NCBI RefSeq assembly: GCF_013408425.1
Contig: NZ_JACBYV010000001.1
Span: 4,154,001 to 4,218,000, forward strand
Source of the DNA: Pseudomonas flavescens
GTDB lineage: Bacteria; Pseudomonadota; Gammaproteobacteria; Pseudomonadales; Pseudomonadaceae
Direction: 5' to 3'
DNA length: 64,000 bases
Of this stretch, positions 61,975 to 64,000 are shown one piece after another. The notes beneath the pieces were generated by a model. That model searched no databases. It saw nothing but the letters and a program-made list of their open reading frames with translations, and was not told the DNA's origin. Numbering within the stretch: position 1 is the first letter of the stretch; the number at the start of each line of letters is the position of its first letter. Position numbers and translations under genes: made by a program.

Positions 61975-61984
61975 ATTTCACAGT

Positions 61985-63862
61985 CTAAATCTCCACCTGC
62001 GTGCCCAGCTCGATCACCCGGTTCACCGGCAGCCGGAAGAAGCCCAGAGAGCTACCGGCGTTCTTCTGCAGCACGGCGAACAGCCGCTCGCGCCACATGG
62101 CCATGCCGATACGCTCGGAAGGAATCACCGTTTCCCGGCTGAGGAAGTAGGTGGTGCGCATCGGCGGGCAATCGAGTCCCTTTTCGCTCAGTTGCGCCAG
62201 CGCCTGAGGAATGTCCGGTGCTTCGAGGAAGCCGAAGCGCAGGCGCACGCGATAGAACCCCTGGTCATAGGCATCGAGTTCGAAGCGCTCGGCCAACGGC
62301 ACCCGCGGACGATCCTCGTAGAGCACGGTGAGCAGCATCACCCGCTCATGCAGGACCTGGTTATGCAGCAGGTTGTGCAACAGCGCATGGGGCACCACGT
62401 CCACCCGGCTGGTCAGGAACACCGCGGTACCGGCGACCCGATGGGGCGGTTGCAGGGCAATGCTGGCGATGAAGTCGCGCAGCACCAGCGCATGTTCGTC
62501 GAGGCGTTCGAGCACCAGTTGGCGACCGCGTTTCCAGGTAGTCATCAGGCCGAACAGCAGGATGCCGACGATCATTGGAACTGCACCGCCACCGGCGATC
62601 TTCGGCACGTTGGCGGCGAAGAAGATGCCGTCGACCAGCAGGAACACCGCCAACAGCGGCACGGCCAGGACTTTCGGCCAGCGCCACAACAGCAGGATCA
62701 CCGCCGACACCAGCAGCGTGGTGCACAGCATGGTGCCTGTCACGGCCACACCATAGGCGCCGGCCAGGCCACTGGACGACTGGAAGCCGAGCACCAGCAG
62801 TACCACACCGATCAGCAAGCAACTGTTGATCAGGGGAATGTAGATCTGCCCCTGTTCGGCACTGGAGGTGTGCAGGATCTGCATGCGCGGCACGTAGCCG
62901 AGCTGGATCGCCTGGCGAGTCACCGAGAAGGCGCCGGTGATCACCGCCTGGGAGGCGATGATGGTGGCCAGGGTCGACAGGCCGATCAGGGGAATCAGCG
63001 CCCAGGACGGCGCCAGCAGATAAAAGGGGTTACGCACCGCCTCGGGATCGCTGAGCAGCACTGCGCCCTGGCCGAAATAGTTGAGAATCAGACCGGGAAA
63101 GGCCAGAAACAGCCAGGCGTGCACGATGGGACGGCGACCGAAGTGGCCCATGTCGGCATACAGCGCCTCAGCCCCGGTGATGGTCAGCACCACCGCGCCC
63201 ATTACCGTCACCCCAAGCAACGGATTGGCGATGAAGAAGTGCAGCGCCCAATAGGGATTCAGCGCCAGCAACACTTGCGGCTGCTGCACGATGCCATGTA
63301 CGCCCAGCGCACCCAGCACCACGAACCAGACCACCATCACCGGCCCGAACAGATAACCGATGCGCGCCGTACCATGGCGCTGCAACAGAAACAGCGGCAC
63401 CAGGATCAGCAGCGCCACCGGCACCACCCAGTGATCGATGCCGTCGACCACCAGACCGACACCCTCCACGGCGGAGAGCACCGAAACCGCCGGAGTGAGC
63501 ATGCTGTCACCATAGAACAGTGCGGCGCCGAACAGGCCGAGCATGATCAGTACCGAACGCAGACGTGGATGGCCGGCAGCGGCGCGCTGGGCCAGGGCGG
63601 TGAGGGCCATGATGCCCCCCTCGCCGCCATTGTCGGCGCGCAGGATGAACATCACGTACTTGACGGTGACCACCAGGGTCAGCGACCAGAAGATCAGCGA
63701 CAGGATACCGAGCACGCTGGCCTGGGACAGATCGACGCCGTAATGCGGCGAAAAGATTTCCTTGAGGCTGTACAGCGGGCTGGTGCCGATATCGCCATAA
63801 ACGATACCGACCGCGCCGATCAGCAACGCAATGGGAGAGGTGCGGGTAGTGGTGGTGCTCAC
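61985..63862 (-). CDS. kup: Potassium uptake protein Kup
   Basis: 625 residues from GTG 63862. About 12 membrane helices in the first 430 residues with the family motifs [41 protein letters not shown] and GQGAVLL; the hydrophilic C-terminal third is cytoplasmic. It is a low-affinity K+ symporter, related to KUP/HAK. Its upstream sequence carries three TTTACG(C/G)C repeats. Confidence 0.96.
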   Translation of the reverse strand: MSTTTTRTSPIALLIGAVGIVYGDIGTSPLYSLKEIFSPHYGVDLSQASVLGILSLIFWSLTLVVTVKYVMFILRADNGGEGGIMALTALAQRAAAGHPRLRSVLIMLGLFGAALFYGDSMLTPAVSVLSAVEGVGLVVDGIDHWVVPVALLILVPLFLLQRHGTARIGYLFGPVMVVWFVVLGALGVHGIVQQPQVLLALNPYWALHFFIANPLLGVTVMGAVVLTITGAEALYADMGHFGRRPIVHAWLFLAFPGLILNYFGQGAVLLSDPEAVRNPFYLLAPSWALIPLIGLSTLATIIASQAVITGAFSVTRQAIQLGYVPRMQILHTSSAEQGQIYIPLINSCLLIGVVLLVLGFQSSSGLAGAYGVAVTGTMLCTTLLVSAVILLLWRWPKVLAVPLLAVFLLVDGIFFAANVPKIAGGGAVPMIVGILLFGLMTTWKRGRQLVLERLDEHALVLRDFIASIALQPPHRVAGTAVFLTSRVDVVPHALLHNLLHNQVLHERVMLLTVLYEDRPRVPLAERFELDAYDQGFYRVRLRFGFLEAPDIPQALAQLSEKGLDCPPMRTTYFLSRETVIPSERIGMAMWRERLFAVLQKNAGSSLGFFRLPVNRVIELGTQVEI

Positions 63863-63939
63863 GTTGGATTTCTCTGGGAACTGCAGATGCTTCAGATATA
63901 CCTCTGAACCCGGCTGCCAACAGCGTCTTCAGGCGAACT

Positions 63940-63978
63940 TTTACGGCATTTTTACGCCCACTCGCGGTTCTTTACGCC
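63940..63978. promoter_or_regulatory. Three TTTACG(C/G)C direct repeats upstream of kup
   Basis: TTTACGGC at 63940, TTTACGCC at 63951 and 63971: spacing 11 and 20 bases, close to one and two helical turns, so all would face one side of the DNA. A regulator site for kup or for the next gene beyond the window is possible. Confidence 0.4.
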
Positions 63979-64000
63979 AACCTTGCAGCGGGCCATGATC

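Noticed and set aside
61943..63907. A 654-codon frame antisense to kup
   Set aside because: It is a Gln/His/Arg-rich shadow of the Kup codons, and the Kup motifs are all on the minus strand.

Overview
The window is chromosomal DNA of a GC-rich gammaproteobacterium, almost certainly Pseudomonas in the broad sense. Gene order from ygiQ to serB follows the backbone I remember from P. aeruginosa: ygiQ, nicD, dnaB, rplI/rpsR/rpsF, rlmB, rnr, tRNA-Leu, purA, hisZ, hflCKX, hfq, miaA, mutL, amiB, tsaE, nnr, queG, orn, rsgA, motBA, HDOD gene, rhdA, psd, fimW, fimX, serB. A P. mendocina/oleovorans-type species is my guess only. No prophage, transposase, CRISPR array or rRNA operon is visible.

Layout. 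1-6302: an edge-truncated oxaloacetate decarboxylase-type lyase, a solute-binding protein, three small membrane proteins, an Hsp70-like ATPase and a methyltransferase. 6434-18309: YgiQ, the diguanylate cyclase NicD, DnaB, the rpsF-rpsR-DUF2232-rplI operon with its own promoter and terminator, rlmB-rnr, and two identical tandem tRNA-Leu(CAG) genes with a clear promoter and terminator. 18441-23121: a chemoreceptor, purA and hisZ. 23468-33600: one long leftward run (nnr-tsaE-amiB-mutL-miaA-hfq-hflX-hflK-hflC) with several start/stop overlaps, covering metabolite repair, tRNA modification, cell-wall hydrolysis, mismatch repair and RNA/protein quality control. 33658-41795: queG, orn, a membrane methyltransferase, rsgA, motAB behind a good FliA-type promoter, an HDOD protein and rhodanese RhdA. 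41860-49727: psd, the c-di-GMP/type IV pilus pair fimW-fimX, serB and a YtjB-like membrane protein. 49935-58485: a sulfur-scavenging block, lsfA-ssuEADCBF, with an acetyltransferase, a DUF2442-DMP19 protein and an OprD-family porin. 58749-63862: DNA polymerase II, a methyltransferase and the Kup potassium transporter.

Themes. Two functional groups stand out. The first is surface and motility signalling (NicD, MCP, MotAB, HDOD, FimW, FimX). The second is sulfonate assimilation, where porin and ssu operon share an AT-rich upstream motif. Intergenic regions carry two kinds of repeat: CAAGCNN heptad arrays at four sites, and a 116-bp nested inverted repeat before kup.

I see no clearly undescribed multi-gene system. 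The best leads are the cyclase-like C-terminal domain of the YtjB-like protein, the intergenic repeat families, a possible small RNA behind the porin gene, and two genes (alr, yjeT) missing from otherwise conserved positions. Most long reading frames antisense to these genes are GC-driven shadows and are left out.
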